This document shows, piece after piece, positions 34,035 to 42,554 of a stretch of DNA of 64,000 nt (the first letter of the stretch is position 1; each line of letters starts with the position of its first letter). Position numbers and translations under genes: made by a program. The notes beneath the pieces are model-generated. The model was not told the origin of the DNA and did no database searches. It saw only the letters and a list, made by a program, of their open reading frames with translations. This DNA comes from Mariprofundus sp. NF (GTDB taxonomy: Bacteria; Pseudomonadota; Zetaproteobacteria; Mariprofundales; Mariprofundaceae). Location of the stretch: assembly GCF_013387455.1 (NCBI RefSeq), contig NZ_VWNC01000010.1:1-64000 (forward strand). The letters run 5' to 3'.

Positions 34035-34682
34035 CTACTCTGCAGACGCCACGTCATCCGAACGCTTCTCAAACAGACCCTCCAGCAAGGCATCACTCAT
34101 CTGCGGCATATGATCGGGGAAAAAGTGTCCCGCGCCCTCAATGGCATGGAATTGGATATGCGCCTTATCTTTGACACTGGCCCGCACCCGGGCAAAGGGC
34201 ACAATCTCATCATCGGTGCCGGATACCACAGTAATCGGTCTTGTCTCGCCACGCATGAATGCAAAGGGCCAGAGGTTTACGGCTGGCGCTACGGCAAACA
34301 TATGTGAAACACGGCTATCAGTTCGGGCCGCCTGCAATCCGGCATAACAGCCAAAAGAGAAACCGGCCATCCAGAGCGGCGCATAGGGGTGCATCTGGCT
34401 CATCCACTCCAAGGCAGCGCGGGCATCATCACTCTCACCTCTGCCCTCATCCCAGACTCCTTCAGACTCTCCCACACCACGGAAATTAAAACGCAGCAGA
34501 GAACAACCCTGCTGCTCAAACGCGCGGCTCATCCAGTAGACCACCTTGTTGCGCATGGTGCCGCCAAACTGCGGATGCGGGTGACAGACCACCACGGCTG
34601 GACTCTCCTCTTCTCCGGGATGGTAGAGCCCCTGCAGTCCACCGACAGGCCCCGGAACAGTAACCTTAATATGCTGGCTCAT
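34035..34682 (-). CDS. Alpha/beta hydrolase (dienelactone hydrolase-like)
   Basis: A 215-residue alpha/beta hydrolase. The oxyanion/turn region is VVVCHPHPQFGGTMRNKVVY, the nucleophile elbow is GFSFGC (Ser), the acid is in GTDDEIVP, and the base His in GAGHFF. This set is typical of the COG2945-type small hydrolases. Substrate unknown. The start at 34682 (MSQHIKVTVPG) overlaps the ArsC-like stop by one base (TGATG), so the two are co-translated; seven upstream codons inside that gene are rejected. Confidence 0.87.
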   Translation of the reverse strand: MSQHIKVTVPGPVGGLQGLYHPGEEESPAVVVCHPHPQFGGTMRNKVVYWMSRAFEQQGCSLLRFNFRGVGESEGVWDEGRGESDDARAALEWMSQMHPYAPLWMAGFSFGCYAGLQAARTDSRVSHMFAVAPAVNLWPFAFMRGETRPITVVSGTDDEIVPFARVRASVKDKAHIQFHAIEGAGHFFPDHMPQMSDALLEGLFEKRSDDVASAE

Positions 34683-35029
34683 CAGCGTCCGAACAGTTGG
34701 CAATAAGCGGCTTCGGAAAAACCCACTTCAATGCGATCCCCGTCTATCAGAACAGGGCGTTTAATCATCGATGGGTAGTCACACATCAATTGTATGGCAC
34801 GATCTCTCTCTATCCCCTCTTTCTGCTGGTCACTGAGTTTCCGCCAGGTCAGGCCGCGCCTGTTCAGCAGCAGCTCCCAGCCAACCTGGTCTGCCCACTG
34901 CGAGAGAAGCTCTTCATTCACACCCTCTTTTTTATAGTTGTGAAAGGTGTAATCAACAGCATGTGTATCAAGCCAGTTGCGCGCCTTTTTCATGGTGTCG
35001 CAATTGGGGATGCCGTAGAGGTCACACAT
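34682..35029 (-). CDS. ArsC/Spx-like thioredoxin-fold protein (YffB type)
   Basis: A 115-residue ArsC-family protein: LYGIPNCDTMKKARNWLDTHAVDYTFHNYKKEG, LLLNRRGLTWRKLSD, and MIKRPVLIDGDRIEVGFSEAAY. The single N-terminal Cys in PNCDTMKKA and the RPVL...G pattern fit the YffB branch rather than true arsenate reductases. YffB-like proteins may reduce via glutathione; function is not established. AAGGAG lies seven bases before the ATG; TTG and CTG codons just upstream are rejected. Confidence 0.87.
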   Translation of the reverse strand: MCDLYGIPNCDTMKKARNWLDTHAVDYTFHNYKKEGVNEELLSQWADQVGWELLLNRRGLTWRKLSDQQKEGIERDRAIQLMCDYPSMIKRPVLIDGDRIEVGFSEAAYCQLFGR

Positions 35030-35067
35030 CAGCAAACTCCTTTATTGTTGGAATAGGTATCGAGAGA

Positions 35068-35664
35068 TCAGTCAGTCTGTTCGCGAATAAATGAGAAGAA
35101 CTCCATCGCACCCTCTGTGGTGAGTGGTGTAACAACCATCTCAATAGAGAACTCAAAACCGTCACGATGCAATCCCTGGGTTCGCATCGGCTTGTACAGC
35201 CACGGCCCGATATTGGTCTCTTTATAGTGCTGAAAACCGCGCCGATGATCTTCGCGCAGCCGTTCAGGAACAATCATCTCAAGTGATTGCCCGATGATCT
35301 TATGGCGTGGCCAGCCAAAGAGAATCTCTGCACTTCTGTTCCACTCAATGATATTACCATCGGCATCGGCACTGACATAAGCATCGTAGGTGTGATCGAT
35401 GATTGCCTGCAGCCGCTCACCCTTCTTCTCCAGCTGTGCCTGTAGTGTCTGCTGACGACCAAAGTCACGCTGGGCATAAAAACCGAAACCGACCAGCGTC
35501 GCAGAGATCAAAACCCGCATCCAGAGTTCATCGGCATCAGCACTAAAGAGATTAGCAAGGAAGCTTTCATCACCGAAAATAAAGACATGCAACAGCGCTT
35601 CAGCGGGCCAGAACAGCACCGCCACAAGAATCCCTAAACCACTAAAGCCCATCCGCTGCAGCAT
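35068..35664 (-). CDS. Membrane-anchored single PAS-domain protein
   Basis: A 198-residue protein with two N-terminal TM segments (GFSGLGILVAVLFWPAEALLHVFIF and LWMRVLISATLVGFGFYAQ), a short coiled linker and a PAS domain at about 82-195 (LQAIIDHTYDAYVSADADGNIIEWNRSAEILFGWPRHKIIGQ). No output domain is present, so it may act as a partner for other kinases or be a shortened sensor. GGGGGA lies just before the ATG. Second gene of a four-gene minus-strand run. Confidence 0.82.
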   Translation of the reverse strand: MLQRMGFSGLGILVAVLFWPAEALLHVFIFGDESFLANLFSADADELWMRVLISATLVGFGFYAQRDFGRQQTLQAQLEKKGERLQAIIDHTYDAYVSADADGNIIEWNRSAEILFGWPRHKIIGQSLEMIVPERLREDHRRGFQHYKETNIGPWLYKPMRTQGLHRDGFEFSIEMVVTPLTTEGAMEFFSFIREQTD

Positions 35665-35744
35665 CAATTCCCCCGTTCAGGCGCATCGCAATGTGCAACC
35701 TGAAAGCGCCATCCATGGCACGATTTGAGTAATATGTACCTCGA

Positions 35745-36563
35745 TCACTGCTGTTGCAACGCATATTGTGCAAAAAGCTGTGAAGTTGAGTCATTCCGAT
35801 CCAGATAGAGAGAGAGCAATTGCAGATCAGCCACCCCTCCAATCTCACCGCTAACAATGGTGTCAAAACCGGTGCCACCAATCAACCTTAATCGGGTTGT
35901 GAGAAACAGTCGATCAAGCACCCGATCAGCTATCAGGGTCCTATGCACCTGCGGTCCGGCAATCATATAAGCAGTGCGATAGCCCTGCGCAATCAATAGA
36001 TCTTTCACTGCAGCACCGGAAACATCAGGGGTATCCATCTCAAACAGTTCAGCTCCGGCAGCTTGAAGTGCAGCAATCTTTTCAGGCTCAGCATGTTTAC
36101 CGGTACAGATCAAAACACGCCGCCCCTGCAACAGTTTCAAGGCGCTTTCTGGGATATCCAGACTATTGGATAGTATAAGAACATCAGGCTGAGCTTTCAG
36201 TCCCTCGGACTCACGCCAGTCGAGAAGATCAGCATATTCATCCTCCTGCCCCACAGGCAGAAGATCCTGAGCTTCACCTTTGGCGAGCTGCCTGAAATAG
36301 CGGGCTGAGGTGATCATCACATCAGCCTGGGCTGCCAGCTCCTGATAGAGCCGCCAATCGCGACGATTGATGATATCCGCAGGCACCTGTGTCTCTGATG
36401 AGTGCTCAGTGGTGAGCGAGATACGCCCATCAACACTGGCGATATAGTTGGAGTAGATCAGAAGATCGCCATCGGCTGCCTGCCTGTGCAGGTTCAGTCC
36501 GAGATAGAGCCCTTGCAGCGGTCTCTCCTCCTCAGCCGTCGGATAGAGTGATAACACGGTCAC
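35745..36563 (-). CDS. RibD C-terminal (dihydrofolate-reductase-fold) family protein
   Basis: A 272-residue protein of the RibD_C family: LLIYSNYIASVDGRISL, the NADPH-site-like DWRLYQELAAQADVMITSARY, PDVLILSNSLDIP and AYMIAGPQVHRTLIADRVLDRLFLT. It lacks a deaminase domain and an obvious rib operon, so it is probably a RibD-like reductase of unknown substrate and not the riboflavin enzyme itself. GTG start with weak ribosome-binding site. First gene of the run to the ArsC-like gene and hydrolase. Confidence 0.82.
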   Translation of the reverse strand: MTVLSLYPTAEEERPLQGLYLGLNLHRQAADGDLLIYSNYIASVDGRISLTTEHSSETQVPADIINRRDWRLYQELAAQADVMITSARYFRQLAKGEAQDLLPVGQEDEYADLLDWRESEGLKAQPDVLILSNSLDIPESALKLLQGRRVLICTGKHAEPEKIAALQAAGAELFEMDTPDVSGAAVKDLLIAQGYRTAYMIAGPQVHRTLIADRVLDRLFLTTRLRLIGGTGFDTIVSGEIGGVADLQLLSLYLDRNDSTSQLFAQYALQQQ

Positions 36564-36664
36564 GCTGGCAGACCCATCTGATCATTTGCTGCGGGCAAAA
36601 TATGAATAATCATAGAATCATAGACTATAATAATAATGAAGCGTGTTCACAACGGAGGTCTGCC

Positions 36665-36910
36665 ATGACTATTGCCATACTTCGCGATCTGCTTTTCTGG
36701 TCTGCCATCATCCATATCGGGCTACTGCTCTGGTGGCTCCTCTTCTTTATCTTTGCCCGCGATCTGATCTATCGCATGCACAGCCGCTGGTTCAAACTCT
36801 CAGATGAGACGTTTGATGCCGTTCACTACGGCGGCATGGCCTTCTATAAAATCTGCATTTGGGTTTTTGCCATCGCTCCCTACTTTGCCTTGCTGATTAT
36901 CAGCCCATAA
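36665..36910 (+). CDS. Small two-TM membrane protein (DUF6868-like)
   Basis: An 81-residue protein with hydrophobic segments LFWSAIIHIGLLLWWLLFFIFA and FYKICIWVFAIAPYFALLII separated by a polar loop (RDLIYRMHSRWFKLSDETFDAVHYGG). The pattern is that of a conserved small membrane protein family in marine proteobacteria; no function is known. GGAGG precedes the ATG. The upstream in-frame extension is noncoding-looking. The next gene starts directly after its stop. Confidence 0.75.
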   Translation: MTIAILRDLLFWSAIIHIGLLLWWLLFFIFARDLIYRMHSRWFKLSDETFDAVHYGGMAFYKICIWVFAIAPYFALLIISP

Positions 36911-37336
36911 ATGACACTCGGGTTTATGCAGGAGAAACTCACCATAACGAAACGACTACGGCAGTGGGCAGCTACCTTGAAAACCAATCTGCAGGCCCTC
37001 TACCTGTGCAGCAGGCATCCCCAAACACCGTGGCTGGCCACAGCCATTGCTATCGTCGTCGTTGCCTACGCCTTAAGCCCGATCGACCTGATTCCCGATT
37101 TTATCCCCGTCATCGGTTATCTTGATGATCTGCTACTGGTTCCGGCAGGTATCTGGTTAGCTATTCACCTGATTCCCGATCCCATCTGGCAGCTCTGTAG
37201 AGAGGAGGCACTTCGCCATCCGATGCAGCTACCGAAAAACCGCAGAGCAGCCATTGCGGTGATCATCTGCTGGCTGCTTCTTCTGGCCCTGCTGTTATGG
37301 CTGTGGCTAGAGCCAAACTCAGCCGCTATCCTCTAA
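36911..37336 (+). CDS. YkvA/DUF1232-family membrane protein
   Basis: A 141-residue protein with the DUF1232 signature ALSPIDLIPDFIPVIGYLDDLLLVP, preceded by RHPQTPWLATAIAIVVVAYA, and a C-terminal TM segment of Leu/Trp. The family is common, membrane bound and uncharacterised. Its ATG abuts the stop of the upstream gene; MQEKLTITKRL (36926) is an alternative start. Confidence 0.85.
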   Translation: MTLGFMQEKLTITKRLRQWAATLKTNLQALYLCSRHPQTPWLATAIAIVVVAYALSPIDLIPDFIPVIGYLDDLLLVPAGIWLAIHLIPDPIWQLCREEALRHPMQLPKNRRAAIAVIICWLLLLALLLWLWLEPNSAAIL

Positions 37337-37355
37337 CCTTCATCAAGGAGCTTTT

Positions 37356-38117
37356 ATGTCCCCATTTCGTTTCGTTCAACCCGGCCTGTTAGCCGCAACC
37401 CTGCTTATCGCCACCCCGGCAACTGCCGGATGGATGGATCAGCTTGGTGGAGCCGTAGACACCTACAATAAAACCACGCAAGACAGCAGCACAACATCCA
37501 CTGCCGCAACTGCGCTGACCAACAGTGATATGGTTGCAGGCCTTAAAGATGCGCTGCGTGTCGGCTCTGAACAGGTAGTAGGACAGCTGAGCAAAAACGA
37601 TGGCTTCAACAGTGATCCGAAAATCCATATTCCACTACCTGAAAGTATGCAAACCGTGAAATCCGCCCTCTCCGCAGTCGGCATGGGTTATATGATGGAT
37701 GATCTGGAGCTGAAACTGAATCGGGCTGCAGAGGTGGCCACCCCCAAAGCCAAACGCATCTTCGGTGATTCGATCAAAGCGATGACCATCTCCGATGCCA
37801 AGAATATCCTCAACGGCCCCAATGATGCAGCCACCCAGTACTTCAAAGGCAAGATGAGCAAACCACTCTCCGCAGAGATGCGTCCGGTTGTAGAGAAATC
37901 GTTGAAAGAGGCTGGTGCAGTACAGGCCTATGACTCCGTGATGGGCCAATACAGTTCACTGCCATTCGTGCCGGATGTTAAAGCCAATCTCACCCAGCAT
38001 GTGCTTGATTTGGGCCTACAGGGCATCTTCCTCTACATGGCCGAAGAGGAGGCTGCAATTCGCAGCAATCCTGCCAAGCGCACCACCGACATCCTGAAAA
38101 AAGTTTTCAGCCGCTAA
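37356..38117 (+). CDS. DUF4197-family periplasmic protein
   Basis: A 253-residue secreted protein with signal peptide (FVQPGLLAATLLIATPATAG) and the DUF4197 blocks: GLKDALRVGSEQVVGQLSKNDGF, IHIPLPESMQTVKSALSAVGMG, DDLELKLNRAAEVATPKAK, DAKNILNGPNDAATQYF. The family is widely conserved in proteobacteria without known function. AAGGAG precedes the start. Third in a plus-strand run of small envelope genes. Confidence 0.85.
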   Translation: MSPFRFVQPGLLAATLLIATPATAGWMDQLGGAVDTYNKTTQDSSTTSTAATALTNSDMVAGLKDALRVGSEQVVGQLSKNDGFNSDPKIHIPLPESMQTVKSALSAVGMGYMMDDLELKLNRAAEVATPKAKRIFGDSIKAMTISDAKNILNGPNDAATQYFKGKMSKPLSAEMRPVVEKSLKEAGAVQAYDSVMGQYSSLPFVPDVKANLTQHVLDLGLQGIFLYMAEEEAAIRSNPAKRTTDILKKVFSR

Positions 38118-38259
38118 TTTTAACTGCATCAAATGCTTATCCCAAAGTTGAGGGACCAGGCAATGCAATTTATGAAGAACACGCTATACTTACTAAACTG
38201 AATGGAAGATCAGTAACCCCCTTTTAAGCAGACAGCAGAGCAGGAGAAGTATCAGGGCT

Positions 38260-38928
38260 ATGGCTAAACAGCGCAGCAGTACGCTTTCCAGTGGATGGAA
38301 AGCGATTTCGACCATCGACTCATCGGTTTCACTTATCAGTTGGGTGGGCATCACGCTGATCACCTTCATCGCTGCCATGGTTGCCGATATGGAACATGCT
38401 TCAAAATCGACTGTAGTAATCATCGGGCTGACTGTATTTATCCTCACCACCCTGGTTGTGATGACCATGCTTGGACGCCGCAAAGTGGTGGAAGAGAAGA
38501 ACCCGATCGACACGACTCCCAAAATATCTCTTCTCCAACTACGCAGCGAAGCACTTCAGAGAGGCTGGAACTTCAGCCGGGGCAGTGAGCAGTCTCTGGA
38601 GTTCACCCTGATAATCAGTCAGGCCGGGCTGGATTGCCAAATCGAGTTCTGGGGCCGCAAAGATATTGACGCGGCAGAAGAGGTGATCCGATCCAATCCG
38701 CTGCAACCGGTTCCCGGTGGCCACTGGTTAGAGTTTGCTGTTGAACCGGTCCGTTTTGTCACCTCAACAGATAACTTTTTCACTCGCAGTTATGAGTTCC
38801 CATCACTGGAGAAGAGAGGTTATCTCGATCTGCATCTAAACCGTGAGCAGGCCCTGAAATGGTTAGATACAACCGCAGAAATTTCCAGAAAGGCGAACCT
38901 TAAAGAGGAGCAAACAGATCCATCCTGA
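38260..38928 (+). CDS. Two-TM membrane protein of unknown function
   Basis: A 222-residue protein with two hydrophobic segments (about 25-45 and 50-70) and a cytoplasmic part of about 150 residues (SLLQLRSEALQRGWNFSRGSEQSLEFTLIISQAG...). The soluble part has a repeated Asp/Glu/Arg pattern suggestive of a mixed alpha/beta fold, but I recognise no family. The codon pattern and length argue for a real gene. AGGAG lies 13 bases upstream of the ATG, a long spacing. Confidence 0.65.
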   Translation: MAKQRSSTLSSGWKAISTIDSSVSLISWVGITLITFIAAMVADMEHASKSTVVIIGLTVFILTTLVVMTMLGRRKVVEEKNPIDTTPKISLLQLRSEALQRGWNFSRGSEQSLEFTLIISQAGLDCQIEFWGRKDIDAAEEVIRSNPLQPVPGGHWLEFAVEPVRFVTSTDNFFTRSYEFPSLEKRGYLDLHLNREQALKWLDTTAEISRKANLKEEQTDPS

Positions 38929-38949
38929 AAAGTGTTTGGCAATCAGCCG

Positions 38950-41850
38950 TCACTCCCCCTCAAGCATGGCGTGTACGGCACGACTCATTTTGGTGATATC
39001 GACAGGTTTATTTAAAACAATACACTTCTGAGGTGTCGATTTTGCTGGCAGCACCTGCTCGCGATCATAACCGGTCATCAGGATTACCGGCAGCTCACTA
39101 TCCTGCTCACGCAGCCACTGCAGCAGCTCCATGCCACCCATCCTCGGCATCACCAGATCAAGAACAGCCAGTCCGATTTCAGATCTGTGCGCGGCATAGA
39201 CCTGTTGCGCATCTATACCATCTTCAGCAGTAAACAGACGATAGCCCATCTCCTGCAGCACCTCGGCATTCACCTCGCGTACCAGTGCCTCATCATCAAC
39301 CAGAAGAATGCCTTCCCCTGCCCCCTGCTTCTCCGGCTCCATCAATGCCATATCTGCTACTGGCTTCGCCTCATCTGGCTGTTGAAGGGGGATATAGATT
39401 TTTACAGTTGTACCGGAATATCTGGCACTCTCGACCTCTATTGCGCCGCCATGGCTTTTAATCGCCCCATGCACCATGGATAGCCCCAGTCCTGAACCTT
39501 TGCCCGCCTCTTTGGTGGTAAAGAATGGTTCAAACACCTTATCAAGGTTCGCTTCAGAGATGCCGCAACCATTATCTGTCACATAGAGAAGTGCCATCTG
39601 CTCTGCATCAACATCTGCATGCACCTGTGTAAAACGCGTATCCGGATGGTAGGCCTTAACACCGAATGTGATATTTGGTTTAGCACAGCCTTCCAGAGCA
39701 TGCGAGGCGTTGGTTATCAGATTAAGCAGCACCTGCTGCAACTGGGTTTCATCACCAAGAGCCAGCAGTTCATGATCAGCGATATCCAACTGCATATCGA
39801 TATTTTCAGGAATGGATGGCCTTGCCAGCTTGAACATCTCCTCCAGAAACGGGGCCAGTGGCAACGGAACCATCTTCACCTTGCCTTTACGGGCAAAGGT
39901 TAACAGCTGGGCAATCATCTCAGCTGCGCGCTGACTGACTGACTCAACACGATTAAGTCGGGCAATCATATCCGGATCATCTTTAGCAGCATTTTTGGCC
40001 AGATAGAGGTTACCCAGCAGGGCTGCCAACATATTATTGAAATCGTGGGCGATGCCACCAACCAGCGTACCGATCGCCTCCATCTTCTGTGCCTGCTGGA
40101 ACCTCGCCTCCAGTTCCTCATATTCTGAGACATCCCTCTGCATCGCCACAAAATGGGTAATCTCACCCGCCTCATCCATAATCGGCGCAACCGTCATCAT
40201 GGTACTGTAAAAGCTGCCATCCTTACGCCTGTCCACCAGTGAACCCTGCCATGCCCGGCCACTGGTAATGGTACCCCACAAGGTCTGATAAAATGCATCA
40301 TCCTGCTCACCGCTTTTCAGCATGGAGGGTTTCTCACCAATCGCCTCATCTACCGAATAACCGGTCATCTGGCTGAATGCCGGATTCGCATATTCGATCA
40401 CCCCATTCAGATCTGTAATAAGAATCGATTCACCGGCATATTCGATAGCACGAGAGAGTTTACGCAGCTGATCCTCAGACCTGCGCCGTTCTGTAATATC
40501 CTGATCCACACCGCGATAACCGGTCAATGCGCCACGCTCATCTAAAATGGGCACACCATTGGTCAACATGCAGATATCCCTGCCATCCTTGGTTCGATTC
40601 CAGTTTTCCAGATTGATGATAGGGGCACGGTTGGCGATAATAGTCTGGAAGCTTGAAGCAACCCTGGCCGCCTCCTCTTCGCTCATCAGTTCAAAGGGAG
40701 TTTTTCCCAGCACCTCTTCAGGTTCATAACCCAGCAACTCTTTCACCTTGCCTGATACAAAGGTGTAACGCCCCTCTGCATCGACCTCCCAGATCCAGTC
40801 GGCCATGCTCATGGAGATGTCACGAAAACGCTCCTCACTCTGCATCAGCTCTTTTTTTGTCTGGTTGCGCTCAGAAAGATCGCGAACCACACTGAAAATC
40901 GCCCTCTCTTCATGGATATCCACAAGGCGGGCACTCACCTCAACAGGCATCACGTCACCATTTTTGTGAAGATGTTCAGCTTCAAAGGTGGCACTACCCT
41001 GACTCATCAGCAGCGCCATGCGTTCAGGTACCCGTACTGCATAACGGGGGGTATCCAGATCAGATATATGCTTGGCAAGCAGCTCTTCCTTGCTGTAGCC
41101 AAGGCGCTCATAAGCTGATCTGTTCACATCAATAAAATTACCCTTCAGATCCAGAATAAAGATCGCATCAGCTACTGATTCATAGAGCAGTCTGAATTTA
41201 CGTTCAGACTTCTCCAGCGCCTGTTCATGCAGGCCACTATCGATACGCAGACGAATATTTTGCAGCGTTGTATCATGGGCACGACGGGCAACCCCGGTCA
41301 TCATCAGCAGGTAGAGTGCAATGATCACCGCCATCGTCCAGGAGATCGTTGTCGCCTCCATCGATAAATTAATAATCAGAGGCACAATGGGCAGATAGAG
41401 ATAGGCCAGCAACGTACGCCATAACTGGGAGAGTGTTGTGATTGCACCGGCAGTCATACCCGCAACGAAGAAGGCCAGCAATGACTGATAAGCAACCGAA
41501 TCACTAACAAAAAGCAGTGCTGTCGCTACTCCCCAGCTCAAAGCTGCCAGATACATGCCAAGGCGGAAGCGGTTTAGCCAGACTTCAGCTTCATCTACGG
41601 ATGGGCAGGCCTTTCTGTACTGCCAGGCGTGAAAGCCACGTAACAGGGAGATGGCCGTGGAAAACAGCCACCAGCAGGTAATCGTTGTATGATCTGCAAC
41701 AGGCCAGAGCAGTACAGCAAGGATCGTGCTGTTAACCAGATTGGCGGCCAATGAAATAGAGATAGAACCATAAGCAAGCGCGGTCTGCTCAGCTTTGAGC
41801 AGGCCGGATGAGATGGCATCCTGTTCTCTCTCTACAGCGGAATCCTTCAT
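38950..41850 (-). CDS. Hybrid histidine kinase with membrane sensor and three PAS domains
   Basis: A 966-residue protein: an N-terminal membrane region of five to six TM segments (about 25-190), three PAS/PAC repeats at about 205-330, 335-460 and 465-585 (FRLLYESVADAIFILDLKGN, FRDISMSMADWIWEVDAEGR, LSRAIEYAGESILITDLNGV), HisKA with GGIAHDFNN, HATPase (NASHALEG, DNGCGIS, FFTTKEAGKGSGLGL) and a receiver (ILLVDDEAL, Asp in AVLDLVMPRMGG). GAGGAG lies four bases before the ATG. Orphan kinase; the 3' end faces the unknown two-TM gene. Confidence 0.92.
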   Translation of the reverse strand: MKDSAVEREQDAISSGLLKAEQTALAYGSISISLAANLVNSTILAVLLWPVADHTTITCWWLFSTAISLLRGFHAWQYRKACPSVDEAEVWLNRFRLGMYLAALSWGVATALLFVSDSVAYQSLLAFFVAGMTAGAITTLSQLWRTLLAYLYLPIVPLIINLSMEATTISWTMAVIIALYLLMMTGVARRAHDTTLQNIRLRIDSGLHEQALEKSERKFRLLYESVADAIFILDLKGNFIDVNRSAYERLGYSKEELLAKHISDLDTPRYAVRVPERMALLMSQGSATFEAEHLHKNGDVMPVEVSARLVDIHEERAIFSVVRDLSERNQTKKELMQSEERFRDISMSMADWIWEVDAEGRYTFVSGKVKELLGYEPEEVLGKTPFELMSEEEAARVASSFQTIIANRAPIINLENWNRTKDGRDICMLTNGVPILDERGALTGYRGVDQDITERRRSEDQLRKLSRAIEYAGESILITDLNGVIEYANPAFSQMTGYSVDEAIGEKPSMLKSGEQDDAFYQTLWGTITSGRAWQGSLVDRRKDGSFYSTMMTVAPIMDEAGEITHFVAMQRDVSEYEELEARFQQAQKMEAIGTLVGGIAHDFNNMLAALLGNLYLAKNAAKDDPDMIARLNRVESVSQRAAEMIAQLLTFARKGKVKMVPLPLAPFLEEMFKLARPSIPENIDMQLDIADHELLALGDETQLQQVLLNLITNASHALEGCAKPNITFGVKAYHPDTRFTQVHADVDAEQMALLYVTDNGCGISEANLDKVFEPFFTTKEAGKGSGLGLSMVHGAIKSHGGAIEVESARYSGTTVKIYIPLQQPDEAKPVADMALMEPEKQGAGEGILLVDDEALVREVNAEVLQEMGYRLFTAEDGIDAQQVYAAHRSEIGLAVLDLVMPRMGGMELLQWLREQDSELPVILMTGYDREQVLPAKSTPQKCIVLNKPVDITKMSRAVHAMLEGE

Positions 41851-41949
41851 GGGCTCCTCATCAACCTGTCTGTTCTGTTTCAGTGGTTTATCTAAACGAT
41901 TATTACATTAAAAAGCAAGCATCAGCCCCTCGGATTCAGGGGGCGGGGT

Positions 41950-42552
41950 TCACCAGAACCAGCTACCATCATCAAGGTCATCCTTGCAGCGTCTTAGTTG
42001 TTTATCATATATCGCAGCCTTGCGTTTGACCTTTTTAGAGACCTTAATCAGCCACGGTTTTTTGTTATAGGTTTTCCGCTTCCAGCCGCCATGGCCTTCG
42101 TGATAGGCGAGATACTGGTTGTAGGCATCCCATTTGGAGATGCCGAGGGTTTTCTGTGAGTAGGTGCCATACCAGCCGATGAAGTCGGTGGCATCCTCAA
42201 AATCATCACGATCCGCACCCCAGTTACCAGTCTGGTCGATATACCAGTCCCAGGTACCATCTTTCACCTGTGCATAACCATACGCAGAAGAGACCCGGCC
42301 ATAGGGGATAAAACCAAGTATCCAGTCACGCGGGGTTTTGGCCTCAGCCTGAAAACGGGACTCCTGCCACATAATGGCCATCTGCACATGCACAGGCACG
42401 CCCCACTTCTCAAAGGAGTCGTTGGCATGCTCATACCAGTCATCTTTCTCTTTGAAAATTGAACAGACATCATTGACGTTTTTGGGTGGCCCACTGGCAC
42501 AGCCAACCAGAGCAAACAGAGAGATAATCAGTAGCAGCCTGGTCAATGACAT
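41950..42552 (-). CDS. SLT-like transglycosylase lipoprotein
   Basis: A 200-residue lipoprotein (MSLTRLLLIISLFALVGC; Cys18) with a lysozyme-like domain: VQMAIMWQESRFQAEAKTPRDW (Glu64 as catalytic acid), GRVSSAYGYAQVKDGTWDWY, and DFIGWYGTYSQKTLGISKWDAYNQYLAYHEG. This is the small SLT family found in many Gram-negatives. The ATG is two bases after the stop of the giant oxidoreductase gene, so coupled. A longer upstream frame inside that gene is rejected. Confidence 0.83.
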   Translation of the reverse strand: MSLTRLLLIISLFALVGCASGPPKNVNDVCSIFKEKDDWYEHANDSFEKWGVPVHVQMAIMWQESRFQAEAKTPRDWILGFIPYGRVSSAYGYAQVKDGTWDWYIDQTGNWGADRDDFEDATDFIGWYGTYSQKTLGISKWDAYNQYLAYHEGHGGWKRKTYNKKPWLIKVSKKVKRKAAIYDKQLRRCKDDLDDGSWFW

Positions 42553-42554
42553 AC